From CAYWTX01 sp964461295 (GTDB lineage: Bacteria; Planctomycetota; Phycisphaerae; SM23-33), in the NCBI GenBank assembly GCA_964461295.1, contig CAYWTX010000363.1, forward strand, positions 1-16,576: DNA of 16,576 nucleotides. The letters run 5' to 3'. The notes beneath the pieces are model-generated. The model saw nothing but the letters and a program-made list of their open reading frames with translations. It made no database searches and was not told the origin of the DNA. Shown here piece by piece: positions 7,770 through 14,073 of this stretch. A program made the translations under genes and the position numbers. Position 1 is the first letter of the stretch; each line of letters opens with the position of its first letter.

Positions 7770-7903
7770 TACTATATACGAGAAGCTGTCAGCGATCAGC
7801 TTCGACCTTGATCAGGTGGACTGACCAGGCTTGGTCGCTCCGAAGGAGCTTCCGGCTCCAGTGGCCCTGGACCGCAACAGTTCTGTAACCCTGGACCCCA
7901 ATG
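7770..7903. other. Divergent intergenic region with an AT-rich island and overlapping hairpins
   Basis: TACTATATACG (7770-7780) is the only AT-rich spot between the divergent HEAT and dehydrogenase genes and could supply a -10 box for either; no convincing -35 box was found. It is followed by GAAGCTG/CAGCTTC (7782-7788 with 7797-7803) and GACCA/TGGTC (7823-7827 with 7832-7836). GGAGC (7845-7849) can pair either with GCTCC upstream (7837-7841) or GCTCC downstream (7855-7859). These would lie in the dehydrogenase leader if transcription starts at the AT island. The regulatory role is inferred. Confidence 0.3.
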
Positions 7904-7915
7904 GAAGGGCTTGTG

Positions 7916-8959
7916 ATGAAGGCAGCGTTTCTCACGGGTTTGCGCCGGATGGAGCTTCGCGACGCCCCCGAGCCCAAACTGGTCGGGCCCGACGACGTCC
8001 TTATCGCCATCGCCATCGTCGGCGTCTGCGGCAGCGACATGCACTACTACCGCGCCGGGCGCATCGGCTGCCAACTCGTCCAGTACCCCTGGATCGCCGG
8101 CCATGAGTGCGCCGGCGCCGTCCAGGCGGTCGGCCCGGCCGTGCGATCGCTGCGGCCCGGACAGCGCATCGCCGTGGACCCGCTCATCTGGTGCCACAAG
8201 TGCGACCAGTGCCGGGCCGGCGACATCCACACCTGCCGCGACCAGTCGTTCCTCGGCTGTCCCGGCCAACTCGCCGGTTCGCTGTCGCAGCGCCTGGTCA
8301 TGCCCGAGGCGAGCTGCTTCCCCGTTCCCGACTCCATGACCATGGCCCGCGCGGCCCTCGTCGAGCCGCTCTCGATCGCCCTGTGGGCGTCGCGCCTGGG
8401 CAACGTGCAGCCGGGCATGAAGGTCGGCATCCTCGGCGCAGGGCCCATCGGCCTGAGCGTCCTGTCGTGCGTCAAGCACGCCGCCGCGTGCACCGTCTAC
8501 CAGACCGACCTGCTGGACAACCGCCTGGCCCTGGCCCGGCGGATGGGCGCCGACTGGACCGGCAACGCCGCCGGCGAGGACATCGAGGCCGTGATCGCCG
8601 CGGCCGAACCGCTCGGCCTGGACGTGGTGTTCGAGTGCGTCGGCGACGAGAAAACGATCAACCAGTGCCTGCGGCTGGTCAAGCCCCGCGGACTGGTGGT
8701 GCTCGTGGGGATCCCGGAGGAGGACTCCGTGCCCTTCGAGATGAACCAGATGCGGCGCAAGGAGATCCGCGTGCAGAACGTCCGCCGCCAGCGGCATTGC
8801 GTCCAGCCGGCCATCGACCTGCTTGCCAGTGGCGAACTGAACCTCGACGGGCTGGTGACGCACGAGTTCGCCCTTGACCAGGTGGCCGAAGCGTTCGAAC
8901 TGGTGGCCGACTACCGCGACGGCGTGGTCAAGGCCATGATACGAGTCGCGGAGGAATAG
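7916..8959 (+). CDS. Zinc-dependent NAD(P) alcohol / polyol dehydrogenase (sorbitol/threonine dehydrogenase-like MDR family)
   Basis: A 347-residue medium-chain dehydrogenase oxidising a secondary alcohol, probably a polyol or threonine, in the cytoplasm. Catalytic zinc ligands are Cys38 (GVCGSD), His63-Glu64 (GHEC) and Glu150 (VEPLS). The structural zinc loop is complete: Cys93, Cys96, Cys99 and Cys107 in CHKCDQCRAGDIHTC. The Rossmann motif is GAGPIG (174-179), and Asp198 at the end of the next strand suggests NAD rather than NADP. The ATG at 7916 has GGAAGGG six bases upstream; the earlier ATG at 7901 has none. The stop codon is the first part of a family-A repeat. The substrate cannot be fixed from sequence; sorbitol, galactitol, threonine and related alcohols are all possible. 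Confidence 0.92.
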   Translation: MKAAFLTGLRRMELRDAPEPKLVGPDDVLIAIAIVGVCGSDMHYYRAGRIGCQLVQYPWIAGHECAGAVQAVGPAVRSLRPGQRIAVDPLIWCHKCDQCRAGDIHTCRDQSFLGCPGQLAGSLSQRLVMPEASCFPVPDSMTMARAALVEPLSIALWASRLGNVQPGMKVGILGAGPIGLSVLSCVKHAAACTVYQTDLLDNRLALARRMGADWTGNAAGEDIEAVIAAAEPLGLDVVFECVGDEKTINQCLRLVKPRGLVVLVGIPEEDSVPFEMNQMRRKEIRVQNVRRQRHCVQPAIDLLASGELNLDGLVTHEFALDQVAEAFELVADYRDGVVKAMIRVAEE

Positions 8960-9137
8960 CAGGGATGAAGGGGATGAAAGGGATACGTGAAGGGCGAGGA
9001 AGAGTCGGGAGTTTCAGCAATGATGAACGCAGACGAACGCGGATGGAAAATGGTTAAGGGAGAGAAGACCTGCGTTCTTCCGCGTTCCTCACAGCTGAGA
9101 CTCTTCTCCCATCCCTTTCGTCGCCTTCATCCCTGCT
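8958..9137. repeat. Composite inverted repeat (families A and B) running into a lipoprotein gene
   Basis: The outer arms are AGCAGGGATGAAGGGGATGA with its continuation (8958-8984) and an inverted copy at 9109-9137. The inner arms are GAACGCAGACGAACGCGGA (9025-9043) and an inverted copy with TGCGTTCTTCCGCGTTCC at 9071-9088. The layout is A, B, inverted B, inverted A. It matches the element at 2679-2825, where the outer arms are well kept and the inner ones diverged. The repeat begins on the TAG stop of the dehydrogenase gene, and its right half is read as the N-terminus of the following lipoprotein. Confidence 0.75.
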
Positions 9138-9532
9138 TACTGTCTCTTCTCATTGCCGGGTGCGCCAGTCAACCGACGCTGCCGGTCATGCCCAACCTGC
9201 CGCCGCCGGCGCAGCGGCTGATCGTGCAGGCCAGGCTCGTCGAGATCACCCCCACGCCCTCGCCGGACTCGATCGGCCAGTACCGCCGCTGTCTGGCCGC
9301 GTATACATACGACGTCCAGCAGGTGCTCCAGGGCACGTGCCGCCACCGGCGGATCATGGTCGCCCACTGGGTGATCCTGGACCGCAAGGCCCTGCCCCCC
9401 ACCCGCAAGCTCGGCGAGTCGTGCCGCCTGAGCGTGGTTGCCTTCGACGACTACCCCGCGCTGCAGAAGGAGCGATTGGTGATGACCCAACTCGACCTGC
9501 ACCTGCCGCTGTACTACGGGACAGATCGGTAG
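9050..9532 (+). CDS. Small lipoprotein of unknown function (start uncertain)
   Basis: I do not recognise the family. From the ATG at 9050 the product is 160 residues: a basic N-terminus, a short hydrophobic core CLLSLLIAGC, and a lipobox cysteine at 38, followed by a Pro-rich linker and a compact domain (about 53-160). That domain contains LIVQARLVEITPTPSP, RIMVAHWVILDRKALP and ERLVMTQLDLHLPLYYG, which look like beta strands. The frame is open further upstream (GTG 8987, ATG 9020 and 9023), but all of that, and residues about 7-15 and 20-29, is dispersed repeat sequence. The gene may have gained its signal peptide from the repeat, or its true start may be lost or non-canonical. It follows the dehydrogenase on the same strand. 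A hairpin AGCGGC/GCCGCT overlaps its stop codon (9531-9546). The mature domain is credible coding sequence; the N-terminus is doubtful. Confidence 0.65.
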   Translation: MVKGEKTCVLPRSSQLRLFSHPFRRLHPCLLSLLIAGCASQPTLPVMPNLPPPAQRLIVQARLVEITPTPSPDSIGQYRRCLAAYTYDVQQVLQGTCRHRRIMVAHWVILDRKALPPTRKLGESCRLSVVAFDDYPALQKERLVMTQLDLHLPLYYGTDR

Positions 9533-9705
9533 CGGCGAGCGCCGCTCCGGCGGCGCGGGTGCGCCCTTGGCGCGAGCCAACCGCGGCGGTACAGTGCTCG
9601 TCACGTCGGTCTGGACAGCAGGATCGCAGTTCCAGTTCTCTTATCGGAAGGCCAAGCACCGCCCGCCGACGCGGGCTGCCACCAACGCACGCAAAGGAGA
9701 CAATC

Positions 9706-10371
9706 GTGGACAGGATTCAAGCGAACTTCACCCGGATCGCCAACCTGGACGTCCAACGCCTCAAGGTGCCGATCTCCGGCGGGCCACCCAAGCACGTATC
9801 GCATCCGCAGGAGGCGAGCAGGCTAAGTTCCCTCCTCTCGGTGGCGTCGCGGGTCTCGAGCACTGCCGGCATGCTCAAGGAGATCGTGGACATCGCCAAC
9901 CTGATGCGGGCCATTCCCGTCAACCTCATCGGCGCGAAGGGGGCGATGTTCAGTCCGCCGCCCAACACCGGGATCATGACAATCGGCGCCGGCAGTTCAG
10001 GCTCGATCTTCAGCATCGTGGGAGTCACCGTCGGCCAGGGGATCTACGCGTCCAACTCGCCGGAATTCGGCTTCTACCACGGCATCGGCGGCGGCTACTG
10101 GACGAACGTCGGCGTCAGCGGCGGCATCCAGTTGACCTACGTCATGGGCCCGCCGTCGGACTTCGGCGGGCTGTCCTGGGCCGTCGGGGTCGATTGCGAC
10201 ATTCCGGGCGTGGGCATGGGGCTCAGCGCCGCGGTCCTCTTCAGCGCCAGCGGCCCGCCTTACCAGCTTCAGGGCTGGTGCGTCGGCATCGGCGCCGGGG
10301 TCTCGGCGCTGCCCGTCAGCCTCAGCTTCCAGGTCTCCAATACCAAGCTCATCCCGCTCGTCAAGCCCTGA
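9706..10371 (+). CDS. Unrecognised glycine-rich, probably beta-structured protein
   Basis: The start is a GTG with a strong AAAGGAGA ribosome-binding site six bases upstream, giving 221 residues; the frame extends further upstream but without coding character. Residues 1-75 are mixed and probably helical (SRLSSLLSVASRVSSTAGML). From about 80 to the end, alternating glycine and hydrophobic residues suggest a beta sandwich or barrel: GVTVGQGIYASNSPEFGFYH, GIGGGYWTNVGVSGGIQLTY, MGPPSDFGGLSWAVGVDC, GVGMGLSAAVLFSASGPP and GIGAGVSALPVSLSFQV. There is no signal peptide or lipobox, so it may be cytoplasmic or leave the cell by another route. No catalytic motif is visible. It converges with an unrecognised minus-strand gene across a hairpin-rich gap. 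Function unknown; a secreted or pore-type fold is only speculation. Confidence 0.75.
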   Translation: MDRIQANFTRIANLDVQRLKVPISGGPPKHVSHPQEASRLSSLLSVASRVSSTAGMLKEIVDIANLMRAIPVNLIGAKGAMFSPPPNTGIMTIGAGSSGSIFSIVGVTVGQGIYASNSPEFGFYHGIGGGYWTNVGVSGGIQLTYVMGPPSDFGGLSWAVGVDCDIPGVGMGLSAAVLFSASGPPYQLQGWCVGIGAGVSALPVSLSFQVSNTKLIPLVKP

Positions 10372-10435
10372 ACCCGCAAGGGACAACCAACGGGTGCGGC
10401 GGTGCTTGACAGGCCCCCTCGACTCCCGCGGGGCT

Positions 10436-10570
10436 GGTTCAGGTCCAGGTGGCGCAACTCCCCGAGTTGCGGCTGTCGGAGTTGACAGCTCTGGAGAGTT
10501 GTGTCTCCAGGAAGCGGCACTTCCTGAACCGTGCCCTCCGGCGGCGCGAGTCGCAGACGCGCTCGCGCGC
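10436..10570. repeat. Multi-hairpin element between convergent genes
   Basis: Outer arms GGTTCAGG (10436-10443) and CCTGAACC (10523-10530) enclose four hairpins. These are CGCAACTC/GAGTTGCG (10453-10471, CCC loop), GCTGTC/GACAGC (10472-10489), CTGGAGA/TCTCCAG (10491-10510) and CAGGAAG/CTTCCTG (10508-10526). The last two share CAG and so compete, as does the last with the outer arm. GAGTTG recurs at 10464, 10479 and 10496. A further GC stem (GGCGCGAG with CTCGCGCGCC) follows at about 10541-10570. There is no T-run, so a classical terminator is unlikely on either strand. Confidence 0.65.
10507..10535 (+). repeat. 29-base dispersed repeat, copy 1 (family G)
   Basis: It begins CCAGGAAGCGGCACTTCCTG and continues AACCGTGCC. 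The inverted copy at 16548-16576 differs at one base (A for G in the last part). The core CAGGAAG-CGGCA-CTTCCTG is a 7-bp hairpin. This copy is the right end of the multi-hairpin element. Confidence 0.8.
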
Positions 10571-10612
10571 CGCGCGGACCCGCAACCGGCGCTGCCCCCT
10601 GCTGCCCTTCGC

Positions 10613-11293
10613 CTACGCCACCATGGTCTTGCCGGCCGCGGCGAAGGCGCCGGCCAGGCGCCCGAGCGTGCGTCCCCAGTAGGCCACCGTCGGGAAGCCG
10701 CACCCCTCGAGGCTCGCGCCCGCGCCCGAGATCGCCCGCCCCGCGGCGTCGGCGAACTCGGCGGGTCGCCGCACGGGGTCCAGGGCGGGCAGGACGGCCA
10801 GAGCGTCCACGGCCGGGCGGGCGGCGGCGGCTTTGCTCCTGTCGTCGATGGCCGTGCTCACGCGGCGGATGGCGTCGGCGATCCTGCCGGCCAGTTCGCG
10901 AGCCTGGAGATTGCGGAACGACGAGCCGGCCTCGGCAATGACGTTTTCGGCGATCTGCAACTCGCGGCGGACGTCGCCAACGTCGCCTTCCGCGACCGGG
11001 GGCAGCGGAATGGCCGGCTGACGCGATACGGGGGCAGCCATCGTGGCGGCAGGTGCCCCGGCCGATTGAGGGACCGCCTCGCCCACGGGCGCGGCGTTAA
11101 CCGTCCCGTCGGTGGCGGCGGCGGGCGGCTCCAGCGCCTCCAGCATGCGGCGCGCGTTGGCGAGCGCGGCCTCGGCAAACATCAACTGCCGCTTGACCGA
11201 CTGGATGTGCTCCTCCACGCGAGCAGGGGGGATGTCCCGCTGCCGAGCATCGACGAAGAGCGTGGGTCCGTCATTGTCCGGTTGCGACGACAT
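10613..11293 (-). CDS. Hypothetical protein, probably helical
   Basis: A 226-residue protein I do not recognise. The N-terminus (about 24-54, PARVEEHIQSVKRQLMFAEA then ALANARRMLEAL) looks like an amphipathic helix or coiled coil. A Pro/Ala-rich linker (about 56-100) follows, then a second Ala-rich helical part with ELQIAENVIAEAGSSFRNLQ and ELAGRIADAIRRVSTAI. No signal peptide, membrane segment or catalytic motif is seen. The ATG has GAAGAGG ten bases upstream. A strong stem (11320-11332 with 11344-11356, 12 of 13 paired) would lie in the 5' leader. TATACT at 11455-11450 could be a -10 box, without a good -35. It could be a structural or filament-associated protein, but nothing shows this. Confidence 0.7.
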   Translation of the reverse strand: MSSQPDNDGPTLFVDARQRDIPPARVEEHIQSVKRQLMFAEAALANARRMLEALEPPAAATDGTVNAAPVGEAVPQSAGAPAATMAAPVSRQPAIPLPPVAEGDVGDVRRELQIAENVIAEAGSSFRNLQARELAGRIADAIRRVSTAIDDRSKAAAARPAVDALAVLPALDPVRRPAEFADAAGRAISGAGASLEGCGFPTVAYWGRTLGRLAGAFAAAGKTMVA

Positions 11294-11788
11294 TGTGGAT
11301 GAACCTCTTCACCCCGGTGGGCGGCGCCGGGCGGGAGGGTATTGCCCGGCACCGCCTCCGGGTAGCGTCGCAGCACGTCTGCAGCAACACGGGATACTGC
11401 ACGGAGCGTGCCACGCGCGACGGCCATCTCTCTGCCGTCAGCGTAACGAAGTATAGGACTGATGGTTGCGTTTGTTGGGATTCCGGGGCGTTCTGCGGCC
11501 CGCAAGGGCCCGCGGGTAAACTTGCCCACCTGCCCCGGCTGCGGTGCCCAGTTCCGTCGTGCCGTCGGTAGCCCGTGCGTTGCCCGACCTCTCTGGTTCG
11601 GCGGCCTATTCTGGGGGCATGCGGTCTTCCCGTGCGCGGGGCCATGCCGAGGCCGGCCGCATCGCCAAGGCATTGCCTCAGTTCCGCTGCCTCGACCCAT
11701 GACCACCGGCGGGGGGAGCGATGCTGCTCACCCTTTACGGAAACCGCCGATCGCGGTAGAATTGCGGGGGACAGGAATCCACCTGAAC
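11294..11788. other. Long intergenic region between divergent genes
   Basis: About 495 bases without a convincing gene. The left part holds a hairpin (11320-11356, GGCGGCGCCGGGC against GCCCGGCACCGCC, loop of 11) and an AT-rich spot GTAACGAAGTATAGG (11443-11457). From 11462 a plus-strand frame is open into the receiver-like gene and encodes a CPGCG zinc-ribbon-like peptide near 11524. Its third-position composition is less GC-biased than that of the genes, and a promoter-like site lies inside it at 11734-11762, so I do not count it as translated. No tRNA or known ncRNA structure was seen. Confidence 0.5.
11734..11762 (+). promoter_or_regulatory. Candidate promoter of the receiver-like/GGDEF operon
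   Basis: TTTACG (11734-11739, 4/6) is followed by exactly 17 bases and TAGAAT (11757-11762, 5/6). Transcription would start near 11769, about 20 bases upstream of the TTG start proposed for the receiver-like gene. This position argues against the long ORF start at 11462. Confidence 0.45.
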
Positions 11789-12553
11789 TTGAGCGATGAC
11801 CCGATATCCTCTCTTCGCCCGCGGGCGGTGATCCTCTCGCGCGATGCTGACCTCGTCGACCGCATGCGAGCCGCCTGCGGCTGCGCCGCCGTCGACGTGG
11901 TGGGCGCCGCGAGCGCCTATGAAGCGGCCGCAGAGATCCTCGACGGCGGCGCAGCCGTGATCGTGGTGGACTTCCGCGCCCTGGGCAAGGCCCATGTGCG
12001 GCTGCTGGACGTCGCCCGCGGCCGCGGCGTGGAGATGTTCGGCGTGGGGCCCTTGCCGGCCGGCGCGACCGCCGGCCAACTCAGCCGGATGCGTCTGGTG
12101 ACGAAGGAGGACCTGGCCGCCGCGCTGGCTGGCGTGCTGCAGCGCCGGCCCGAGGCCGCGGCGCCCGCCAGGCCCCGTCTCACGGCGAAGCGCCGATCGC
12201 GCACGGCCGAGCGCGGGGCGCGGAAGAAGGCCCGCCGCGTGCCGCGGCGCCTCAGCGCCGGGGAGGAGTCGGGCAGCACTGACGCGGGCGCACTTGCGCC
12301 ACCGGCGCCGGTGTTCAGCGGCGAGAACAAACAGGAGGAATCGGTGGACCGCATGGAGGAGTACTCCTCCACTGAGGACAGCGGCGAGGAACGGCAAGCC
12401 GCCTCGAGGAAACCAACCGCCTCGCGGGACGCCGATGGTGGTATGTCCCGAGCCGCAAGCCACGCATCGGCGCCCGCGCCGGCTCCCGCGGGCGCGACGC
12501 GGTCGCTGCTGACGCCCGAGGAACTGACCGCTCTGCTGGAGGACCGCCCGTGA
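11789..12553 (+). CDS. Degenerate receiver-like protein with basic linker and FliM-like tail
   Basis: From the TTG at 11789 the product is 254 residues; the frame is open from 11462, so the start is uncertain. Residues 11-118 resemble a response-regulator receiver: strand RAVILSRDADLV with Asp19, strand AVIVVDF with Asp61 where the phosphoryl acceptor would be, strand VEMFGVGPLP, and Lys106 in LVTKEDLAAAL. The fold match is weak, so phosphorylation is uncertain. A strongly basic stretch (129-154, rich in R/K) is followed by an acidic serine-rich one (182-203). The C-terminus LLTPEELTALLED (240-252) resembles the EIDALL motif at the N-terminus of FliM/FliN switch proteins. Its stop overlaps the next gene's GTG in GTGA, so the two are translationally coupled and probably act together in c-di-GMP signalling. 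Confidence 0.7.
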   Translation: MSDDPISSLRPRAVILSRDADLVDRMRAACGCAAVDVVGAASAYEAAAEILDGGAAVIVVDFRALGKAHVRLLDVARGRGVEMFGVGPLPAGATAGQLSRMRLVTKEDLAAALAGVLQRRPEAAAPARPRLTAKRRSRTAERGARKKARRVPRRLSAGEESGSTDAGALAPPAPVFSGENKQEESVDRMEEYSSTEDSGEERQAASRKPTASRDADGGMSRAASHASAPAPAPAGATRSLLTPEELTALLEDRP

Positions 12554-13770
12554 ACGAGCAAAGCGGCATGCTCCTGGTCGCCGGGCGGCAGATCGGCGAG
12601 GACCTCGCCTCGCGCCTGGAGGGCCTGCGGTGCGTGCGCCCGGCGGACGCCTACGACGGGCTGGAGGAGATGTCGCGGCGCGACTGGCCGGTCATCGTCC
12701 TGGCCGCCGACCAACCGGACTTCGCCGCGCTGTGCCGGGCCTCGCGCCGGCTGCGGAAAACCGCCCGGCTCTTCGGCCTCTGCTCGCCCGCCGACGAGCC
12801 GCAGATGCGAGGCCTTCTCGCCGGGGGCCTGGACGACTACTTCATCTGGCCGCCGACGCGCGACGACCTGGCCCGCCTGCGCAAGGCCGCCGGCGCCGGC
12901 GCCGCGCCGGGCGCCCCGCCGGCGCCGGCCGCGATGCCCGTTGAGCAGACCATCGCCGAACTGATCGGCTCGGCCGGCACGCTGGCCGAACTGAAGCGGC
13001 AGACCGCCAAGGCCGTCGCCGAACTGGTCGGCGGGCCCGTCGAGTGGGTCGAGCCCGGCCAGTCGCCTTCGGCCGCTCGCCCGCTGCTTCTGGCGTCCGT
13101 GCCCAGCCCGGGACTGCTCGTGCCGCGCGGGCCGCTGTCGCTGACAGCCGCCGCCGCCGCCGCCGTGAGGGCGATCCAGACGTGCCTGCCTGCCCTGCTG
13201 GCGGCCGCCCAGCGGGCCGAGGAACTGCACCACCTCGCGGTCACCGACCACCTGACCGGCGCGTACAACCGGCGGCACTTCTACCGGGCGACCGACGAGA
13301 TTCTCCTGCGGGCCCAGCGCGGCGACTTCCGCGCCACGCTGCTGCTGTACGACATCGACGACTTCAAACGCTACAACGACACCTACGGCCACGCCGTCGG
13401 CGACGAGATCCTTCGGGACACGGCCACGCTCATGAAGAGCATCTGCCGCGCCCAGGACATCGTCGCCCGCATTGGCGGCGACGAGTTCACCGTGCTGTTC
13501 TGGGACGGCGACCGTCCGCGGGTGCCCAACAGCCGGCCGATCGAGGCGCCCAGCGCCATGGTGGACCGCTTCCGCCGGGCGTTGCGGGCGCACGTGTTCG
13601 CCAGCCTGGGGCCCGAGGCCCGCGGCACGCTCACCATCTCCGGCGGGCTGGCCAACTTTCCCGCCGACGGACGCACGTGCGTGGAACTGCTCCGCCGGGC
13701 CGACCATGCCCTTCGCGAAGCCAAGGCCTCCGGCAAGAACTCCATCCACCTGGTGGGAGTCGACGGCTGA
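12550..13770 (+). CDS. Diguanylate cyclase (GGDEF) with degenerate receiver-like N-terminus
   Basis: A 406-residue cytoplasmic enzyme expected to make c-di-GMP from two GTP. Residues 5-115 look like a receiver lacking the usual acidic pocket (MLLVAGR, VIVLAADQ, LDDYFIWPPTRDDLARL). A variable region with a run of alanines follows, then the GGDEF domain (about 225-404). This includes TDHLTGAYNRRHFY, metal-binding Asp268 in LLLYDIDDFKRYND, GHAVGDEILRD and an intact active site ARIGGDEFTVLFW (306-318). The inhibitory I-site RxxD (RAQD, 300-303) is five residues before GGDEF, so product inhibition is likely. After GGDEF there is a short insertion (DGDRPRVPNSRPIEAPS). The GTG start overlaps the previous gene by four bases. 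No EAL or HD-GYP domain is present. Confidence 0.95.
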   Translation: MNEQSGMLLVAGRQIGEDLASRLEGLRCVRPADAYDGLEEMSRRDWPVIVLAADQPDFAALCRASRRLRKTARLFGLCSPADEPQMRGLLAGGLDDYFIWPPTRDDLARLRKAAGAGAAPGAPPAPAAMPVEQTIAELIGSAGTLAELKRQTAKAVAELVGGPVEWVEPGQSPSAARPLLLASVPSPGLLVPRGPLSLTAAAAAAVRAIQTCLPALLAAAQRAEELHHLAVTDHLTGAYNRRHFYRATDEILLRAQRGDFRATLLLYDIDDFKRYNDTYGHAVGDEILRDTATLMKSICRAQDIVARIGGDEFTVLFWDGDRPRVPNSRPIEAPSAMVDRFRRALRAHVFASLGPEARGTLTISGGLANFPADGRTCVELLRRADHALREAKASGKNSIHLVGVDG

Positions 13771-13948
13771 GAGCTTGTGAAAGAACTGAAGAATCGCCCT
13801 CGTCCCTCTTAGCCCCGAAAGGGGCGCCGAGGATCTAGCCATGGGCGTAAGCCACCGGTAGACAATGGATTACGCCGAAGCCCTGGAGGGGAGACAGGAA
13901 GCCTCCCGCGTGGGCCAAGCCGCGAATTTCAATTCTTTCACAAACCTC
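13771..13948. mobile_element. MITE-like element with imperfect terminal inverted repeats
   Basis: The ends are GAGCTTGTGAAAGAACTGAA (13771-13790) and the inverse complement of 13928-13948, GAG-GTTTGTGAAAGAATTGAA, matching at all but about three positions. The interior has a GCCCC-GAAA-GGGGC hairpin (13812-13825) and a second, diverged half-unit AGCCCTGGAGGGGAG (13879-13893). There is no coding frame and no transposase. It begins on the first base after the GGDEF stop codon. I see no clear target-site duplication, so mobility is inferred from the terminal inverted repeats alone. Confidence 0.6.
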
Positions 13949-13967
13949 TCGGGAGGGGCGCTGCGGT

Positions 13968-13994
13968 GTGGCACGGGCGTCTCGCCCGTGCCAC
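13968..13994. repeat. Perfect 12-bp-stem palindrome (REP-like)
   Basis: GTGGCACGGGCG (13968-13979), loop TCT, CGCCCGTGCCAC (13983-13994). All 12 pairs are Watson-Crick. From memory, such GGCACGGGCG palindromes recur in planctomycete intergenic DNA and give spurious HGRLARAT-type peptides when translated, which happens here on both strands. It lies about 80 bases before the next gene's start and is not followed by a T-run. Confidence 0.8.
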
Positions 13995-14037
13995 CCCGGA
14001 GCCCCGGTTGAGTCAAGTGGATACCCAGTTTCCGCAA

Positions 14038-14067
14038 TTGGCAATCGCCGATTGGCGAAGCTACAAT
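14038..14067 (+). promoter_or_regulatory. Candidate promoter giving a leaderless mRNA
   Basis: TTGGCA (14038-14043, 5/6) is followed by 18 bases and TACAAT (14062-14067, 5/6). The predicted start is 14073-14075, that is, on or beside the GTG codon at 14074. No ribosome-binding site is placed before this GTG, which fits leaderless translation. Confidence 0.5.
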
Positions 14068-14073
14068 TCCAGC

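Noticed and set aside
9160..9705. Upstream extension of the glycine-rich protein's frame
   Set aside because: It overlaps the lipoprotein gene in another frame and has no family resemblance; the GTG at 9706 has a strong ribosome-binding site.
10436..10570. Rho-independent terminator between convergent genes
   Set aside because: Stems are strong, but no T-run follows on either strand; the multiplicity of stems and the distant repeat copy suggest a repeat element instead.
11462..11788. N-terminal extension of the receiver-like gene with a CPGCG zinc-ribbon-like peptide
   Set aside because: Less biased third positions, no ribosome-binding site at the ATG, and a promoter-like sequence inside it point to a later start. 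A real zinc-ribbon extension is not fully excluded; conservation in relatives would decide.
11294..11788. tRNA, SRP RNA or other known ncRNA
   Set aside because: No cloverleaf, T-arm or conserved SRP-loop sequence was found by eye; a covariance-model search would be decisive.
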